Assembly (NCBI RefSeq): GCF_014203605.1
Contig: NZ_JACHJJ010000005.1
Location: 124,001 to 188,000 of the forward strand
Length of the DNA: 64,000 nucleotides
Origin: Thiemannella venezuelensis
GTDB taxonomy: Bacteria > Actinomycetota > Actinomycetes > Streptosporangiales > Streptosporangiaceae
Direction: 5' to 3'
Below are positions 44,157 to 52,941 of the stretch, piece by piece; the first letter of the stretch is position 1, and each line of letters begins with the position of its first letter. Made by a program: the position numbers and the translations under genes. A model generated the notes under the pieces. That model was not told the origin of the DNA, ran no database searches, and saw only the letters and a program-made list of their open reading frames with translations.

Positions 44157-46409
44157 TCAGGAGCCGTCCGCGCCCTGCTTCGGCCGGAAGGAGGTGAGCA
44201 CCTCGTCGCGGACGCCGGCCTGCTCCTCCCAGGAGGCCGCGGGGACCGCCCAGTAGATGACGTAGTCGTCCTTGCCGGGCAGGCTCACGAAGCGGGCCAG
44301 CACGTGGACGGTCTTGCCGCCCGCGAGGTAGGTGAACTCCCAGTCGGCCGTGTCCGCCCCGGCGTACGGCTCGGGGTCGGCCTCGGTGACCCCGACCAGC
44401 CGGTAGCCGGGGTAGCTCCCGGCCTCGGCCGCGGCGTTCTGGATGGCCGTGACGGTCTTGCGGACGTCGTCGGAGACGTGCGGGGCGGTGTTGACCCGGA
44501 GGTAGCGGGGGTCGTCGGAGCTCCTGAAGACGACGTCGTCCCCGTCGGTGCCGCCCTTCAGCGGGTCCGGGACGGAGATCGTGAACCCGCCGGGGTCCTT
44601 GTGCGACCGGAGCCCCGAGGAGGCCGCGCCGGCCGCGGCGTCCGGCCCGGCCGTCGGCGCGGTGGCGACGCCGGCCGCGGCGGTGCTGCTCTCGCGGCTG
44701 TCGGCGAAGGCCGCCACCACCAGGATCATGATGATCACCAGGGAGACGGCCGCCACCCCGATCAGGACGAGGGTCCCGTTCCGGTTCCCCCGCGGGCGGG
44801 CGCTCTCCGCGCCCTGCGCCTGCGCGATGGAGAACAGGTCCGTCCCCAGCCCCCGCGTCGGGGGGAGGGCGCCGTTGCCCGGGCCCGGTCCGTACCCGGG
44901 CGGCGGGAGCGGCTGCTGCGGGATCCCTCCCGGCAGGGGCCCGCCCGGTCCGCCGAAGCCGCCCGGCCCGCCGTGGCCGGGCAGCATGCCGACGGCCGTC
45001 GACTCGTCGTCCGGGGAGGGGCCGGCGGGGTTCACCGGCGGCGGGGTCATGGGAGCTCCCGGCCCGCCCGTCCGGGAGACGACGGGGAAGCCGTGCGGGG
45101 GCGTCGCGGAGGAGTCCTCGACCGGCGGCGCGCCGGGGGTCCCGCCGTCCCGGTCTCCGGGCGGGACCGGCGTCCTCGGCCGCCCCGCCACATGGACCCC
45201 CAGCTCGGACGAGGTGACCGGCGGCCGGGGGCGGGCCGGGGGCGGCGTCGCGGGGGAGGCCGCAGGGGGCGCCACGGGGGGCGCCGTGTCGGGGACCGCC
45301 GGAGGCGACGCCGCGAGGGGCGCCGCGGCGACCGGGGTCTCCTCGGTGCCGGGGAGGCGGAGACCGGTCTTGGGGCGGATGACCAGCATGGTGCGGTCGG
45401 CGTCGAACTCCTCGTCCTGCGCGGCCCCGTCCTCCGGCCCGGATCCGGTGCCGTTCCCGGTGCCCGGAGCGGCCCCGGCGGCGGCTCCGGGCCCGTCCGG
45501 AGAACCGGCCGGAGCCGTGGGGCCGCCGTCGCCGGAGGCCGCCGCGGGAGGCTCCGCGGGGACCTCCGGGGGCACCGCGCCGGCCGAGGGCGTGTCCGCC
45601 ACGGCGCGGAGCATCGCGGCCGCCTGGGAGGCGGTGAGCCGTGCCGTGTAGTCCTTCTCGAGGAGGTGTTCGAGCACGGGGCGGAGCGGACCGGCCTGGA
45701 CCGGCGGGTCGGCGCTCTCGGTCATCAGCGCGGCCAGGGTCTCGGCGACCGAGGAGCGTTCGTACGCCGGCCGCCCCTCGACCGCGAAGTACAGGGTGGC
45801 TCCGAGGGACCAGAGGTCCGACTCGGGCCCGGTGTGCTCCCCCCGTGCCCGCTCGGGCGCGGTGTATCCCGGGGAGCCGATCACCATGCCGGTCTGGGTG
45901 AGGCTCGTGTCGCCCGCGGCCTTGGCGATGCCGAAGTCGGTCAGCACCACCCGGCCGCTCTCGGTGATCAGCACGTTCCCGGGCTTCACGTCGCGGTGCA
46001 GGATCCCCTGCGCGTGGGCGGCGCGCAGCGCGCCCAGCAGGTCCACGCCGATCTCGGCGACCAGGCGGGGAGGGAGCGGGCCCTCCTCCTCGATCACCTG
46101 CTCCAGGGACCGCGCCTGCACCAGCTCCATGATGATCCACGGACTGCCGTCCTCGATGATCGCGTCATGGATGGTGGCGACCGACGGGTGGCTGATGCGG
46201 GCGGCCGTACGACCCTCGCGGATCATGCGTTCCCGCAGTTCGGAGCGCTGTGCCTCGCTGAGCCCGGGCTCCTGGCGGATCTCCTTGATCGCTACGTCCC
46301 GGCCCAGGGAGCGGTCGTGGGCACGCCAGACGGTGCCCATCGTCCCTCGGCCGAGCGGCGCGATCAGCTCGTAACGATCAGCGAGCACGCGCATCTGCTG
46401 TTCCGGCAT
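44157..46409 (-). CDS. Transmembrane Ser/Thr protein kinase (PknB type)
   Basis: A 750-residue kinase. The catalytic domain occupies residues about 12-270: GRGTMGTV loop, AIKEI Lys (about 42), HRDVKPGN (about 135), DFG (about 155), and APERARGEH. A Pro/Gly/Ala-rich linker of about 270 residues follows, then one membrane helix (LVLIGVAAVSLVIIMILVVAA, about 548-568) and a small extracytoplasmic domain of about 170 residues starting PGGFTISVPDPL, unlike PASTA repeats. TATCTT lies six bases before the ATG, suggesting leaderless translation. It follows a second kinase by 35 bp. Confidence 0.92.
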   Translation of the reverse strand: MPEQQMRVLADRYELIAPLGRGTMGTVWRAHDRSLGRDVAIKEIRQEPGLSEAQRSELRERMIREGRTAARISHPSVATIHDAIIEDGSPWIIMELVQARSLEQVIEEEGPLPPRLVAEIGVDLLGALRAAHAQGILHRDVKPGNVLITESGRVVLTDFGIAKAAGDTSLTQTGMVIGSPGYTAPERARGEHTGPESDLWSLGATLYFAVEGRPAYERSSVAETLAALMTESADPPVQAGPLRPVLEHLLEKDYTARLTASQAAAMLRAVADTPSAGAVPPEVPAEPPAAASGDGGPTAPAGSPDGPGAAAGAAPGTGNGTGSGPEDGAAQDEEFDADRTMLVIRPKTGLRLPGTEETPVAAAPLAASPPAVPDTAPPVAPPAASPATPPPARPRPPVTSSELGVHVAGRPRTPVPPGDRDGGTPGAPPVEDSSATPPHGFPVVSRTGGPGAPMTPPPVNPAGPSPDDESTAVGMLPGHGGPGGFGGPGGPLPGGIPQQPLPPPGYGPGPGNGALPPTRGLGTDLFSIAQAQGAESARPRGNRNGTLVLIGVAAVSLVIIMILVVAAFADSRESSTAAAGVATAPTAGPDAAAGAASSGLRSHKDPGGFTISVPDPLKGGTDGDDVVFRSSDDPRYLRVNTAPHVSDDVRKTVTAIQNAAAEAGSYPGYRLVGVTEADPEPYAGADTADWEFTYLAGGKTVHVLARFVSLPGKDDYVIYWAVPAASWEEQAGVRDEVLTSFRPKQGADGS

Positions 46410-46444
46410 GAGAAGAAGATAGCGATTCCTGCTTGATGAACGCT

Positions 46445-47605
46445 TTACCCACGCTTGCGGAGTTCCCTAGGCCACAAGCGACGAGGAAGCATAAGACGGA
46501 TAAAAGGTGACATAAGTCTCACAAAAGGATGTGGGGTAGGCCACGGGTCCAGCGGCTTTCGATGCATCCCCTCCATGGGACGGCGATGCCCCCGGGGCAT
46601 CGGAACGGGCGTCGCGAGGGGGGGTGGAGGCGGGACCGGCGCGGAACCCGCACGGTGCAGGCCCCGGTGGGGAGGCCTGCGGTTGAACGAGGGCACGGAG
46701 ACCACGGGGCTGTTCCGGATGGCCCGGCCCGCCGCGCGGGCGAGCGGCTCCTCGGCCGAGCCGCCGGCCGCCACCCGGGAGAGCATCAGCGAGGCGCGGA
46801 CCGCGTCGAGCCGGGTGGCCGGGTCGATGCCGAGCAGGCCCTGGAGCACCGGGGCGAGCGGTCCGGCCCTCTCCATGGGGATCGGCTCGCCGCTGGTCAG
46901 GGCGGCCAGGGCGGCGGCGGCCGTACGGCGGCCGTGCAGGCCGCGGCCCTCGACGGCGGTGTAGAGGGTCGCGCCGAGCGACCACAGGTCGGCGGCGGGG
47001 CTCGCCTTGGAGCCCAGCACCCGCTCGGGCGCGATGTAGCCCGCGGAGCCGAGCACGATGCCCGCCTGGGTGATCGAGACCTCGCCCTCCAGCGCGGCCA
47101 GGCCGAAGTCGGTGAGGACCGCCCGCTTCTCGGTCACCAGGACGTTGCTGGGCTTCACGTCGCGGTGCAGGATGCCCTTGGCGTGCACGGCCCGGAGCGC
47201 GCCCAGCACCTGCCGCCCGATCTCGGCCGCCCGCTGCGGCGGCAGCGGGCCCTCCTGCTGGATGAGCTGCTCCAGCGACCTGGCCGGGAGCAGCTCCATG
47301 ACGATCCAGGGGCGGTCGTCCTCGGTGACGACGTCGAAGACGTTGATCACCGACGGGTGGGTGACCATCGTGGTGGCCCGGCCCTCCCGCTCGGTCCTGG
47401 CGCACAGCTCGGCCCGCAGGTCCTCGTCGAGGACCAGGGGCAGCCGCACCTCCTTGACCGCCACCTCCTCGCCGAGCAACTCGTCGTGCGCTCGCCAAAC
47501 GGTGCCCATGCCGCCGCGCCCGACCGGCTCCAGCAGCCGGTAGCGCGCGGCAAGAAGGTATCCGGACGGCGCACGCATGAGGAGCAGCTTACCTATTCGC
47601 CCCAT
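46445..47605 (-). CDS. Cytosolic Ser/Thr protein kinase
   Basis: A 386-residue kinase. GRGGMGTVW (about 29-37), AVKEV Lys (about 50), HRDVKPSNV (about 147), DFGLAALEG (about 167), and APERVLGSK are all intact. After the catalytic domain (to about 275) the tail is basic and Pro-rich and ends in Arg/Leu-rich amphipathic stretches (FIRLMLPRRLWP). There is no transmembrane helix, so any membrane contact is peripheral. It is closely related to the adjacent transmembrane kinase, probably by tandem duplication. An ATG at 47578 is an alternative start; both lack a clear ribosome site. Confidence 0.9.
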   Translation of the reverse strand: MGRIGKLLLMRAPSGYLLAARYRLLEPVGRGGMGTVWRAHDELLGEEVAVKEVRLPLVLDEDLRAELCARTEREGRATTMVTHPSVINVFDVVTEDDRPWIVMELLPARSLEQLIQQEGPLPPQRAAEIGRQVLGALRAVHAKGILHRDVKPSNVLVTEKRAVLTDFGLAALEGEVSITQAGIVLGSAGYIAPERVLGSKASPAADLWSLGATLYTAVEGRGLHGRRTAAAALAALTSGEPIPMERAGPLAPVLQGLLGIDPATRLDAVRASLMLSRVAAGGSAEEPLARAAGRAIRNSPVVSVPSFNRRPPHRGLHRAGSAPVPPPPPLATPVPMPRGHRRPMEGMHRKPLDPWPTPHPFVRLMSPFIRLMLPRRLWPRELRKRG

Positions 47606-47778
47606 GCGACCAGTAGAGACAGGCCTGAAGTTTCTTGTCTGTTGCAGTCAGATTCTCTCTCACGTGACTGTCCGGATGCACAGGGTGAGCATTCACCCGC
47701 CGGGCCGCCCCATGGCCGAGCCCCGCGTCCGGCGCGTCGTGCCCGCCGACCGGCCCCGCCTGTACGGCGGCGCCTGAC

Positions 47779-47815
47779 CTCCGCCGGGCCGTACGGGACC
47801 GGGTGCCCGGCGGAG
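47779..47815 (-). terminator. Terminator of the class I fumarase gene
   Basis: CTCCGCCGGG pairs perfectly with CCCGGCGGAG around a 17-base loop, 15 bp beyond the fumarase stop. The remaining gap to the kinase start (about 47606-47778) shows nothing further. Confidence 0.6.
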
Positions 47816-47829
47816 TCGCGCCGGGAGGC

Positions 47830-49482
47830 TCAGCGGCGGCCGATGGAGAGGGCCGGGCCCGTCCGGTCGGTGAAGAAGTCGTCGCCCTTGTCGTCGACCA
47901 CGATGAAGGCCGGGAAGTCCTCGACCTCGATCTTCCAGACGGCCTCCATGCCGAGCTCCGGGTACTCCAGGACCTCGACCTTGCGGATGCAGTCCTGGGC
48001 CAGGCGGGCGGCGGGACCGCCGATCGAGCCGAGGTAGAAGCCGCCGTGCCTCTGGCAGGCCTCGGTGACCTGCTTGGACCGGTTGCCCTTGGCGAGCATC
48101 ACCATGGAGCCGCCCGCGGCCTGGAAGCGCTCGACGTAGGAGTCCATGCGCCCGGCGGTGGTGGGCCCGAAGGAGCCGGAGGCGTAGCCCTCGGGGGTCT
48201 TGGCGGGACCGGCGTAGTAGACGGCGTGGTCCTTCATGTACTGCGGCATCTCGCCGCCCGCGTCGAGCAGCTCGCCGATCTTGGCGTGCGCGATGTCGCG
48301 GGCGACGACCAGCGGGCCGGTCAGCGACAGGCGGGTCTTGACCGGGTACTTCGTCAGCTCGGCGAGGATCTCCGGCATCGGCCGGTTGAGGTCGATCTTC
48401 ACCACGTCGTCCGAGAGGTGCTCGTCGGTGGTCTCCGGCAGGAACCGGGCCGGGTCGGTCTCCAGCCTCTCCAGGAAGACCCCCTCGGGGGTGATCTTCG
48501 CCAGGGCCTGGCGGTCGGCGCTGCAGGAGACCGCGATGGCGACCGGGCAGGAGGCGCCGTGCCGGGGCAGGCGGATCACGCGGACGTCGTGGCAGAAGTA
48601 CTTGCCGCCGAACTGGGCGCCGATGCCGAGCTTCTGGGTGAGCTCGAAGACCTTGGCCTCCAGCTCGGTGTCGCGGAAGCCGTGGCCGCTGGGGGAGCCC
48701 TCGGTCGGGATGGAGTCGAGGTAGCGGGCGCTGGCGTACTTCGCGGTCTTCAAAGCGAACTCCGCGGAGGTGCCGCCCACGACGATCGCCAGGTGGTACG
48801 GCGGGCAGGCGGCGGTGCCCAGGGAGCGGATCTTCTCCTCCAGGAAGGCCAGCATGCGCTTCTCGTTGAGGACGGCCTTGGTCTCCTGGTACAGGAACGA
48901 CTTGTTGGCGCTGCCGCCGCCCTTGGCCATGAACAGCAGCTTGTACTCGTCGGGGTGGCCGTGCGGGTCCTCGGCGTACAGCTCGATCTGGGCGGGGAGG
49001 TTGGAGCCGGTGTTCTTCTCCTCCCACATCGTGATCGGGGCCATCTGCGAGTAGCGCAGGTTGAGCCTGGTGTAGGCGTCGTAGACGCCGCGCGAGATGT
49101 GCTCGGCGTCGGCGCCGTCGGTCAGCACGTGCCGGCCGCGCTTGCCCATCACGATCGCGGTGCCGGTGTCCTGGCACATCGGGAGCACGCCGCCGGCCGA
49201 GATGGAGGCGTTCTTGAGCAGGTCGAGGGCGACGAAGCGGTCGTTCCCGCTGGACTCCGGGTCATCGATGATCTTCCGGAGCTGGGCGAGGTGCGACGAC
49301 CGGAGGTAGTGGGAGATGTCGTGGACCGCCGTCTCGGTGAGCAGGCGCAGCGCCTCGGGCTCGACCTCCAGGAACCTGCGGCCCGCGGCCTCGACGACGC
49401 GCACCCCCTCGCTGCTGATCAGACGGTATTCCGTCTCGTCCGATCCCAGCGGGAGCAGGTCGGTGTAGTCGAACTCGGGCAT
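47830..49482 (-). CDS. Class I iron-sulfur fumarate hydratase
   Basis: A 550-residue enzyme with fused alpha and beta domains as in FumA/FumB. Cluster-binding Cys candidates are in VLPMCQDTG (about 103), ACPPYHLAI (about 225) and [12 protein letters not shown] (about 311-320). [14 protein letters not shown] and the beta-domain [15 protein letters not shown] (about 437) are typical. It hydrates fumarate to malate with an oxygen-sensitive [4Fe-4S] cluster. GGAGG precedes the ATG. Having both fumarase classes within one 7-kb stretch is unusual. Confidence 0.94.
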   Translation of the reverse strand: MPEFDYTDLLPLGSDETEYRLISSEGVRVVEAAGRRFLEVEPEALRLLTETAVHDISHYLRSSHLAQLRKIIDDPESSGNDRFVALDLLKNASISAGGVLPMCQDTGTAIVMGKRGRHVLTDGADAEHISRGVYDAYTRLNLRYSQMAPITMWEEKNTGSNLPAQIELYAEDPHGHPDEYKLLFMAKGGGSANKSFLYQETKAVLNEKRMLAFLEEKIRSLGTAACPPYHLAIVVGGTSAEFALKTAKYASARYLDSIPTEGSPSGHGFRDTELEAKVFELTQKLGIGAQFGGKYFCHDVRVIRLPRHGASCPVAIAVSCSADRQALAKITPEGVFLERLETDPARFLPETTDEHLSDDVVKIDLNRPMPEILAELTKYPVKTRLSLTGPLVVARDIAHAKIGELLDAGGEMPQYMKDHAVYYAGPAKTPEGYASGSFGPTTAGRMDSYVERFQAAGGSMVMLAKGNRSKQVTEACQRHGGFYLGSIGGPAARLAQDCIRKVEVLEYPELGMEAVWKIEVEDFPAFIVVDDKGDDFFTDRTGPALSIGRR

Positions 49483-49696
49483 CGTCCTCGATCCTCCGTG
49501 CCGGGGGTCTTCTCCGGTCCTCCTAGAGGGTACGGCCTCCTATCGCAGGCCCGGGAAGGACGGCAACCGCAGGGCCGCCGGAAGCCGGGAAACGGACCGA
49601 ACCTTTGCCCGCCCATGGGGCGGGGCCGGGGCCGCCGCGACCCCGGACGGCGAGGATGGTGGGGAAGACCCGATCCGCTCCGCGGAGGGAGAGGTC

Positions 49697-49828
49697 ATGG
49701 AGATCGGTTACGTCGTGCTGTACGCCATAGGGATCCTGATCATCGGCGGGCTCGTGGGGTCGCTCCTCACCATCGTGCTGCACATGATCGCCGAAGAGAA
49801 CAGGTTCCAGGGGCCGCTGCACCACTGA
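49697..49828 (+). CDS. 43-residue single-pass membrane protein
   Basis: ATG at 49697 follows a strong GGAGGGAGAGG. The product starts MEIGYVVLYAIGILIIGGL and continues as a membrane helix (about residues 4-32) with a Gly-xxx-Gly face, then a short polar tail ending PLHH. The helix content and perfect ribosome site argue that it is real despite its size. It resembles no family I can name. The 214 bp before it hold the divergent fumarase promoter region. Confidence 0.65.
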   Translation: MEIGYVVLYAIGILIIGGLVGSLLTIVLHMIAEENRFQGPLHH

Positions 49829-49890
49829 TCACGCCGCGCGCCCTGCGGGTACGGGCGCCCCTCGGAGCCGGGGGAGACACGGTCCTCCCC

Positions 49891-49905
49891 GGCGGGCTCC
49901 CCGCC
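49891..49905. terminator. Bidirectional terminator candidate
   Basis: GGCGGG-CTC-CCCGCC lies between the small membrane protein gene and the convergent EamA transporter gene. Confidence 0.4.
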
Positions 49906-49966
49906 GCCCTCTCGCCGGCCGTGGCGGGGCGGGCCGCCGGTCCCTCCGGGAGGAGGGCGACGCGGA

Positions 49967-50860
49967 TCACGACCCGTCCCCGCGCGGCCCGCGCCCGGGC
50001 GCCGAGAGCCCGATGGCGATGCCGGTGACGACCAGCGCGGCTCCGGCCAGGTCGGCCGCCGAGGGCGCGCCGAGGCCGAGCAGCGCGCCGGTCGCGATCG
50101 CGCCGACCGGGATCAGCCCGGCGAACAGGCCGGCCCTCGCCGGGCCGAGCCGGGGCAGCGCGTCGTACCAGAGGAAGAACGCCACGGTGGTCACGATGAT
50201 CGACTGGTAGCCGAGCCCCGCCGCCTCGGCGAAGGTCGGCACGCGCACCATCCCGGCGCCGTCGATCAGCAGGCCGGCCGCCGCGAGCAGCGGCACGGCC
50301 AGCGCCGCGGAGTAGGCCGAGACCCGGATCGCGCCCAGCCTGGGCAGGAGCGGGAGGGCCAGCAGCGAGAAGCAGACCTCGCAGACCAGCGCGCCCAGGG
50401 ACCAGAGCAGGCCGGGCAGGTCGCCGCTGCCCAGGCCGGTGGCGACCGTCGCCCCGGCCACCACCACGGCCGCCGCCCCGATCACCCGGGGTGAGGGGCG
50501 GCCGTCCAGCAGGGCGAGCGCCAGGGGGACGGTGCCGAGTACGGTGCCGACCAGGGCGGGGCCGCCGTGCCGGGTCGCCTCGATCACGCAGATGTTGAAG
50601 ACGACGAGCCCCGTCAGGGAGAGCGCGGCCAGCAGGGCGGTCTCCCGGGGCGTCAGCCGTACCGGCCTCGGGCCCGCCACGCGGGCGACGGCCAGCAGGA
50701 CGGCGGCGGCCAGGAGGTAGCGCAGCGCCTGGCCGCCGTAGAGCGGGTAGTCCTGGATCACACCGGCGACCCCCGCGAGGGTGCCCACCAGGAACATCGC
50801 ACCGGCGGCCTGGGCGAGACCCCGGGTCTCGGTCCGTCGGATGATGACATCGGTGTTCAT
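49967..50860 (-). CDS. EamA (drug/metabolite transporter) family permease
   Basis: A 297-residue membrane protein with ten predicted helices in two EamA repeats (residues about 15-135 and 148-285). It probably exports an amino acid or small metabolite. It is divergent from a MocR-type regulator with three direct repeats between them. MocR regulators commonly control an adjacent EamA gene, so the pair is likely one functional unit. ATG start at 50860. Confidence 0.88.
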   Translation of the reverse strand: MNTDVIIRRTETRGLAQAAGAMFLVGTLAGVAGVIQDYPLYGGQALRYLLAAAVLLAVARVAGPRPVRLTPRETALLAALSLTGLVVFNICVIEATRHGGPALVGTVLGTVPLALALLDGRPSPRVIGAAAVVVAGATVATGLGSGDLPGLLWSLGALVCEVCFSLLALPLLPRLGAIRVSAYSAALAVPLLAAAGLLIDGAGMVRVPTFAEAAGLGYQSIIVTTVAFFLWYDALPRLGPARAGLFAGLIPVGAIATGALLGLGAPSAADLAGAALVVTGIAIGLSAPGRGPRGDGS

Positions 50861-50878
50861 GTCGGGAATGCTAGGAAG

Positions 50879-50928
50879 CCAATGGTTCGCTCATTCAGTC
50901 CAATCGGCGAGCGGAGCAGAGGACCAAT
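50879..50928. promoter_or_regulatory. Three direct repeats between the EamA and MocR genes
   Basis: CCAAT cores at 50879, 50900 and 50924 (AGCCAATGG, GTCCAATCG, GACCAATCC) are spaced 21 and 24 bp apart. MocR regulators bind direct repeats spaced by about two turns, so this is a good operator candidate. Confidence 0.5.
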
Positions 50929-51044
50929 CCGGCCACCGGAACACCGCAAGACCGCCTTCCGGGAGCGCGACCCGGGACGCCGCGAGACGCGGGCCTCCGG
51001 AGGGCGATCACTCGCCCCGGGGCGCGGGCGCGAGAGGGGGAGCG

Positions 51045-52781
51045 TTGGCGGATCTGCATCTGGCCATCGACCGGACGGCGGGCGGGATCGCCGGGCAGAT
51101 CGCCCGCGAACTGCGCGAGGCCGTACGGCGCGGCAGGCTCACGGCCGGGGAGCGGCTGCCCGCGAGCCGGGAGCTGGCCAGGGACCTGGGATTCTCGCGC
51201 GGCGTCGTGGTGGAGGCGTACGAGCAGCTGGTCGCCGAGGGGTTCCTGACCTCGAAGGTCGGCTCGGGAACGCACGTGGCCCCGGCGGCCTGCCGCGCCC
51301 CGGCGCCACCCGGCCCCGGCCCCGTACCGGGCCGGACGCCCGGCCTCCCGCCCCGGACCCCCGGTCCCATGCCCATGCCCGCTCCCGGTCCTGATCCCGT
51401 GCCCGCTCCCGGGCCCGTGCCGGCGGCTGCGGGGCCCGCGCCCGGGGGCCGCCCCCCGGGACGCCCGGCCCGGCGGGGCCCCCGGCCGGGCGGGGAAGAC
51501 GGCGGCGCCCCGGACCCGGCGCCGGGCTACGAGTGCGACTACGGCCGCCGTCCCACCTCGCCCGACCTGGGGTGCTTCCCCCGCGAGCGGTGGCTGGCCT
51601 CGACCAGGAGGGTGCTCGCGGCGCTGCCCGCCGACGCGCTGGACTACGGCGACCCCGGCGGGGTCCCGGAACTGCGCGAGGAACTGGCGGCGTACCTGCG
51701 CCGGGTCCGCGGGGCCGAGGTCGGGCCGGAGAACCTGGTGATCGTCGGCGGGGTGGCCCAGGGGCTCAACCTCACGGTGCAGGCGCTCGCCGGGCGGCTT
51801 CCCGGCACCCGCCCGGACCCGGGCCGCCCGGTGCACGACCCGCGCCGCAGCCCCCCGGACGCCCCGGACCCGGGCCGCCCGGGGGACTGCGGCGCGGATG
51901 CGGGGACGCCGTCCCTCCGGACCCTGAGCCGGTTCGTCGACGGGTCCGCGCCCCCGCTCCCGCCGCCGGGCCGGATCCGGCTCGCGGTCGAGGACCCGAC
52001 CGGCCTGCGCCAGCTGCCGCTGCTCCGCTCCGCCGGCGCGGACCCGGTCGCGGTCCCGGTGGACGGGGAGGGCGTCGACGTCGCGGCCCTCGCCGCGACG
52101 GGGGTCCGCGCGGTGCTGCTCACCCCCGCCCACCACTACCCCACCGGGGTGGTGCTCTCCCCGCGCCGCCGTGCGGAGCTGGTCGAATGGGCGGCGGCGA
52201 CGGGCGCGACCATCCTGGAGGACGACTACGACGCCGAGTTCCGGTTCGACCGCGACCCGGTGGGCTGCCTGCAGGGGCTGGCCCCCGGCAGCGTGGTCCT
52301 GGCGGGGAGCGTCAGCAAGTCCCTGGCCCCCGGCCTCCGGCTGGGCTGGGTGGCGGCTCCGCCGCGGATCGCCGCCGCCGTACGGCTGGCGCGGGCGGAG
52401 CTCGACATGGGCTCCCCGGTGCTGGAGCAGCACACGCTGGCGGACTTCGTGCGGTCCGGTGCCTACGACCGGCACCTGAGGCGGATGCGCCGCGAGTACC
52501 GGAACCGGCGCGACACCCTCGTCCGCGCCCTGGCGCGGCACCTTCCGGAGATCACCGTGCGGGGCGTCTCCGCCGGGCTCCACCTGCTCGCCGAGCTGCC
52601 CCCGGGCTGGGACGAGCGGGCCGCCGCGCGGACGGCGCAGTCCTGCGGGCTCGCGGCCGAGCCGGTGGGGCCGATGCGGCACCGGCCGGGCCCGTCCGCA
52701 CTGGTCATGGGCTTCGCCCGGCTCCCGGTCCACCGCGCCGACGAGGTGGTCCGGGGCTTCGCGCGCGGCCTTCCCCGCTGA
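51045..52781 (+). CDS. MocR-type (GntR plus aminotransferase) transcriptional regulator
   Basis: A 578-residue protein. The N-terminal GntR winged helix (about 12-78: ERLPASRELARDLGFSRGVV) is joined by a Pro/Gly/Arg linker of about 85 residues to a fold-type I aminotransferase domain with Asp in LEDDYDAEFRF (about 388) and the PLP Lys in GSVSKSLAPGLRLGW (about 425). Unusually, about 60 low-complexity residues interrupt the aminotransferase domain between ALAG and IRLAVEDP, and the usual EDPGYP reads EDPTGL. TTG start at 51045 with GAGGGGGAG. It probably senses PLP or an amino acid and controls the divergent EamA gene. Confidence 0.88.
   Translation: MADLHLAIDRTAGGIAGQIARELREAVRRGRLTAGERLPASRELARDLGFSRGVVVEAYEQLVAEGFLTSKVGSGTHVAPAACRAPAPPGPGPVPGRTPGLPPRTPGPMPMPAPGPDPVPAPGPVPAAAGPAPGGRPPGRPARRGPRPGGEDGGAPDPAPGYECDYGRRPTSPDLGCFPRERWLASTRRVLAALPADALDYGDPGGVPELREELAAYLRRVRGAEVGPENLVIVGGVAQGLNLTVQALAGRLPGTRPDPGRPVHDPRRSPPDAPDPGRPGDCGADAGTPSLRTLSRFVDGSAPPLPPPGRIRLAVEDPTGLRQLPLLRSAGADPVAVPVDGEGVDVAALAATGVRAVLLTPAHHYPTGVVLSPRRRAELVEWAAATGATILEDDYDAEFRFDRDPVGCLQGLAPGSVVLAGSVSKSLAPGLRLGWVAAPPRIAAAVRLARAELDMGSPVLEQHTLADFVRSGAYDRHLRRMRREYRNRRDTLVRALARHLPEITVRGVSAGLHLLAELPPGWDERAAARTAQSCGLAAEPVGPMRHRPGPSALVMGFARLPVHRADEVVRGFARGLPR
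51813..51882 (+). repeat. 20-bp exact direct repeat inside the MocR gene
   Basis: CCCGGACCCGGGCCGCCCGG occurs at 51813-51832 and 51863-51882, a 50-bp period. It lies in the extra low-complexity insert of the aminotransferase domain. It looks like a recent tandem duplication and changes the reading of the two copies because 50 is not a multiple of three. Confidence 0.85.
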
Positions 52782-52858
52782 CCGCCCGCCGTACGGGCCG
52801 GACGCGGTCGTCCGCCCCGCGGGCCCGGCGGAGCGGGCCATGACGCGGGTTGATAGGT

Positions 52859-52880
52859 AGTTCATATGTCCTTACAAACT
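52859..52880. promoter_or_regulatory. Operator candidate of the inositol operon
   Basis: A 22-bp AT-rich block starting AGTT and ending AACT, with a weak inverted symmetry (AGTTnnTA and TAnnAACT), directly abuts the -35 element of the iol promoter. An inositol regulator is not encoded in the window. Confidence 0.4.
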
Positions 52881-52881
52881 C

Positions 52882-52910
52882 TTGACGGCCTCCGGGCCGT
52901 CGCCTAGAAC
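52882..52910 (+). promoter_or_regulatory. Housekeeping-type promoter of the inositol operon
   Basis: TTGACG (52882-52887), a 17-bp spacer and TAGAAC (52905-52910) give a near-consensus sigma-70-type promoter, about 30 bp before the first iol start codon. Confidence 0.75.
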
Positions 52911-52941
52911 TGAGGTCAGCCGCTCACTCCTCGGAGGCATC

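Noticed and set aside
44304-46436. Plus-strand frame opposite the transmembrane kinase
   Set aside because: Antisense shadow of a Pro/Gly/Ala-rich linker; no motif and no initiation signal.
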